Source: an uncultured bacterium (lineage in GTDB: Bacteria; Desulfobacterota; Desulfovibrionia; Desulfovibrionales; Desulfovibrionaceae). From it: 35,365 bases of DNA. A program made the position numbers and the translations under genes. Positions 33,648 through 35,365 of the stretch are shown here, piece by piece (position 1 is the first letter of the stretch; every line of letters begins with the position of its first letter). The DNA is taken from assembly GCA_905214305.1 (NCBI GenBank), contig CAJMLK010000027.1, forward strand, positions 1-35,365, in the 5' to 3' direction. The notes under the pieces are model-generated. The model made no database searches. It saw only the letters and a program-made list of their open reading frames with translations, and was not told the origin of the DNA.

Positions 33648-33674
33648 GGAGCAATTTCACTTTGAAACTGCTCT
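33648..33674. repeat. AGAGCA-type short hairpin repeat
   Basis: GGAGCAATTTCA-CTT-TGAAACTGCTCT belongs to the same hairpin family, with one mismatch in a stem of about 11 bp, and like others in the family is followed by GGC. Confidence 0.7.
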
Positions 33675-33747
33675 GGCGGCTGCGTGAGCAGTCCCGCCGC
33701 AAAGATGCAAGCGCAGCTGTACCCGGTACGACAAAGGAAGTTACGGA

Positions 33748-33813
33748 TGCAAAGTGTTGACGGCACGGCCCGGATTTTCAGAAAAATCCGGGCCGTGCCG
33801 TCAACACTTTGCA
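33748..33813. repeat. 31-bp perfect-stem hairpin
   Basis: Arms 33748-33778 and 33783-33813 are perfectly complementary over 31 bases with a CAGA loop. It begins 47 bases beyond the stop of the minus-strand membrane protein gene, so it could end its transcription, but no U-tract follows. The apex GGATTTT...AAAATCC recurs in other hairpins here. Confidence 0.9.
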
Positions 33814-33859
33814 CTCGAGAACTGCTCGAGTACACTTTCAGGATAAAAATGCCCTGCAG

Positions 33860-35332
33860 CTATACGCTCTGGCTTTTGACGGACGACGACCGTTTCTGCG
33901 CCCTGTCCGCCCTGGTCGTGCCCGGTTCACGCATCTTTCCGGGGCGGCACATACGGCTCAGGCGGCGCAGGTACGCCTTGCGCTTGTCGAGAAAAAAGGC
34001 CAGCGGGCGCGAGAAATTCCGTCCCAAAAGCCCGTCCACCAAAAGCTGGCTTATCTCTCGCTCACGGGTCAGCACCAGCTGCGAACGTGCCAGCACGTTG
34101 CGGTCGGCCTCGGGCATGGCCCGCGTAATCTGCCGAAAGGCGTCCTGCGCACGGGGCTGGTAAAACCATATGTACATGAGGTCCAGTGCATTGACGATGA
34201 ATGCTCGCTCCAGTTCCTTGCCCTTGGCCCCGCCGCTGCCCTGCAGACCGCCGGGCCGGGCCAGCTTGATCAGGGCGTCTTCGTGCGGAAAGAGCAATTC
34301 CAGCCGGGTATAGCAGTCAAAGAGATTGTTGAGCTTGCTGCGGTAGTCCCACCGGCGCATGCGCAGGTTTACCTGACTGTCGGCGTAGCCTTCAATGAGC
34401 GCAGCCACGGAGTCCGAAGACATTTTTGAAACCACGGCGGCACTGGGCACGAGGTAGAGTTCCGGGGTGGTGACCCCCCAGGCCAGCAGGGCGTAGTACA
34501 AAAGCGAATTGTACAGGGACGAGACCGGGATGGACAGCACGCTGCGAAAAAGGTTGCCGATGGCCGCCTCTTTGGGAAAACCGCGAAACACGTTGTGCGC
34601 GCAGATATAAAAGCCGTTGATGATGCTCAGGACGGTAAAAACCGTCCACGGGCTTTGGGCCACGGTGATGTTGAATGTTCTGTCCAGCAGCCACACACGC
34701 ACCATGACTTCGAGCAGCAGAACAGAAATGCCCGTATACATGAGCGAATCGCACAGGCGATTGACACTGACCTGATCCCGCCAGTGAATAAGGGTATCGC
34801 GCGTGGCTCCCTTGGCGGCCAGCACCATCTGCACCACGTTGCGCACCCCGGTAATGCCAAACCAGATAAATGTGCCGCCCCAGGCAAGAACCCACCAGTC
34901 CTGCGTATACAGAAAGGAGAAAAAGGCGGGAACAAAACCCAGCAGCACTTTGAGCCAGTTGCAGAACGAACTGTTCAGATAGGCCGCGTCCGGCTTTGAG
35001 GCATCGGCCTGATCCGTCTTTTTGCCCAGCAGGTTGTTGCCCACTGCGGGGCTGAGACCGCCGAGGTTCATGATATTGCCCTGACTGCACACATGAAAGT
35101 CTTCGCTGGCGGTCTTCCACGCTTTGCGGCACTCAAGCCCAAGGTGACGGCAACCGGGCAGCCAGCGCAGGTATGAGGCCCCGCGTTGCCAGATGGAGGG
35201 GTTGCGGGGCTTGGTGTAGCTGAGCACCTCTTCCACCGGCGAGCAGATGGGAATTTCAAACAGCTGCCGCCCCCTGTACCGACGGGCCGGCCGGCCTTTT
35301 CTGGGCAGGGTATCCTTGATGGCAAAGCCCAT
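33860..35332 (-). CDS. Multi-pass membrane protein of unknown function
   Basis: I do not recognise this 490-residue protein with confidence. After a basic, cysteine-containing N-terminal region of about 120 residues it has about six hydrophobic segments (about residues 128-150, 195-215, 228-245, 265-300), with the distinctive AHNVFRGFPKEAAIGNLFRSVLSIPV stretch in the middle, here cited only by its ends NVFRGFP and SVLSIPV. A long soluble C-terminal half (about 310-490) ends in a very basic tail. The ATG at 35332 has no ribosome-binding site, and an in-frame TGA lies at the window edge (35363-35365), so the true start is uncertain; an ATG in another frame at 35362-35364 (MAKPK) could indicate a frameshift. 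Nothing nearby indicates its role. Confidence 0.75.
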   Translation of the reverse strand: MGFAIKDTLPRKGRPARRYRGRQLFEIPICSPVEEVLSYTKPRNPSIWQRGASYLRWLPGCRHLGLECRKAWKTASEDFHVCSQGNIMNLGGLSPAVGNNLLGKKTDQADASKPDAAYLNSSFCNWLKVLLGFVPAFFSFLYTQDWWVLAWGGTFIWFGITGVRNVVQMVLAAKGATRDTLIHWRDQVSVNRLCDSLMYTGISVLLLEVMVRVWLLDRTFNITVAQSPWTVFTVLSIINGFYICAHNVFRGFPKEAAIGNLFRSVLSIPVSSLYNSLLYYALLAWGVTTPELYLVPSAAVVSKMSSDSVAALIEGYADSQVNLRMRRWDYRSKLNNLFDCYTRLELLFPHEDALIKLARPGGLQGSGGAKGKELERAFIVNALDLMYIWFYQPRAQDAFRQITRAMPEADRNVLARSQLVLTREREISQLLVDGLLGRNFSRPLAFFLDKRKAYLRRLSRMCRPGKMREPGTTRADRAQKRSSSVKSQSV

Positions 35333-35365
35333 GCCGTAGGTGATACGGCTTGGGCTTTGCCATCA

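Larger units (their letters stand above)
33024..33859. other. Long non-coding region upstream of the alcohol dehydrogenase
   Basis: These 836 bases have no convincing gene. The part nearest the dehydrogenase (33100-33250) is AT-rich and should hold its promoter and operators. Further away are two 18-bp near-identical tandem units built on CGCCCGCACATGGCTTCA (33358-33393), two AGAGCA-type hairpins, a CAATGTGGCGTGGATTC repeat (33454-33475), a GAAACA...TGTTTC hairpin (about 33505-33522) and a 31-bp perfect stem. Confidence 0.55.

Overview
The window reads as chromosome from a GC-rich sulfate-reducing deltaproteobacterium, most likely Desulfovibrio or a close relative. This is inferred from gene content: a PxxKW cysteine-rich small protein, an iron-dependent alcohol dehydrogenase of the abundant Desulfovibrio type, a two-gene SufC/SufB-like system without SufS or SufU, and the run corC-lnt-prfB-(degenerate GGDEF)-MinD/FlhG. 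Coding is dense on both strands. I see no prophage, transposase or CRISPR array.

Layout. 0-5.4 kb: a truncated chemoreceptor-like sensor (minus), then an MFS exporter, a DUF488 protein and the Kup potassium transporter (plus). 5.4-10.2 kb: a 149-bp inverted-repeat element, TrmI tRNA methyltransferase, HldD heptose epimerase (minus), and a three-gene operon of a 108-aa unknown protein with SufC-like and SufB-like Fe-S assembly proteins. 10.2-13.3 kb: a CAU-anticodon tRNA with a clear promoter, a PAP2 phosphatase, arsR and arsM with matching operators, and an RRM RNA-binding protein. 13.4-16.8 kb: the minus-strand yajC-secD-secF operon. 17.1-24 kb: an MTA/SAH deaminase-type amidohydrolase, the PxxKW protein, an M20 peptidase overlapping mnmG, and a PilZ-like membrane protein whose frame is broken. 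24.4-30.1 kb: corC-like, lnt, prfB (with its programmed +1 frameshift), a degenerate GGDEF protein and a MinD/FlhG ATPase, tightly packed and probably one operon. 30.2-35.4 kb: an HU/IHF protein, dapA, a convergent iron alcohol dehydrogenase, and an unrecognised multi-pass membrane protein (both minus).

Functional themes are mostly housekeeping: envelope biogenesis (HldD, Lnt, SecDF-YajC, PAP2), tRNA modification and translation (TrmI, MnmG, RF2, tRNA), Fe-S assembly, lysine/DAP synthesis and fermentative redox balance. arsR-arsM looks like a small arsenic methylation unit with no efflux pump or reductase beside it.

The least ordinary content is intergenic. A 128-bp element made of four successive hairpins occurs twice with only two differences. 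Shorter AGAGCAATTTCA-type hairpins recur, and several of these elements begin inside the stop codon of the preceding gene. A 149-bp element has 18-bp perfect terminal inverted repeats, and a 31-bp perfect stem follows the last gene. A GGATTTT...AAAATCC hairpin core is shared by otherwise different elements. These point to a family of small non-coding repeats that inserts at, or has been recruited to, gene 3' ends. No single previously undescribed protein system is evident; the best candidates are this repeat family, the 108-aa partner of the minimal SUF-like pair, and the degenerate GGDEF protein beside the FlhG-like ATPase.
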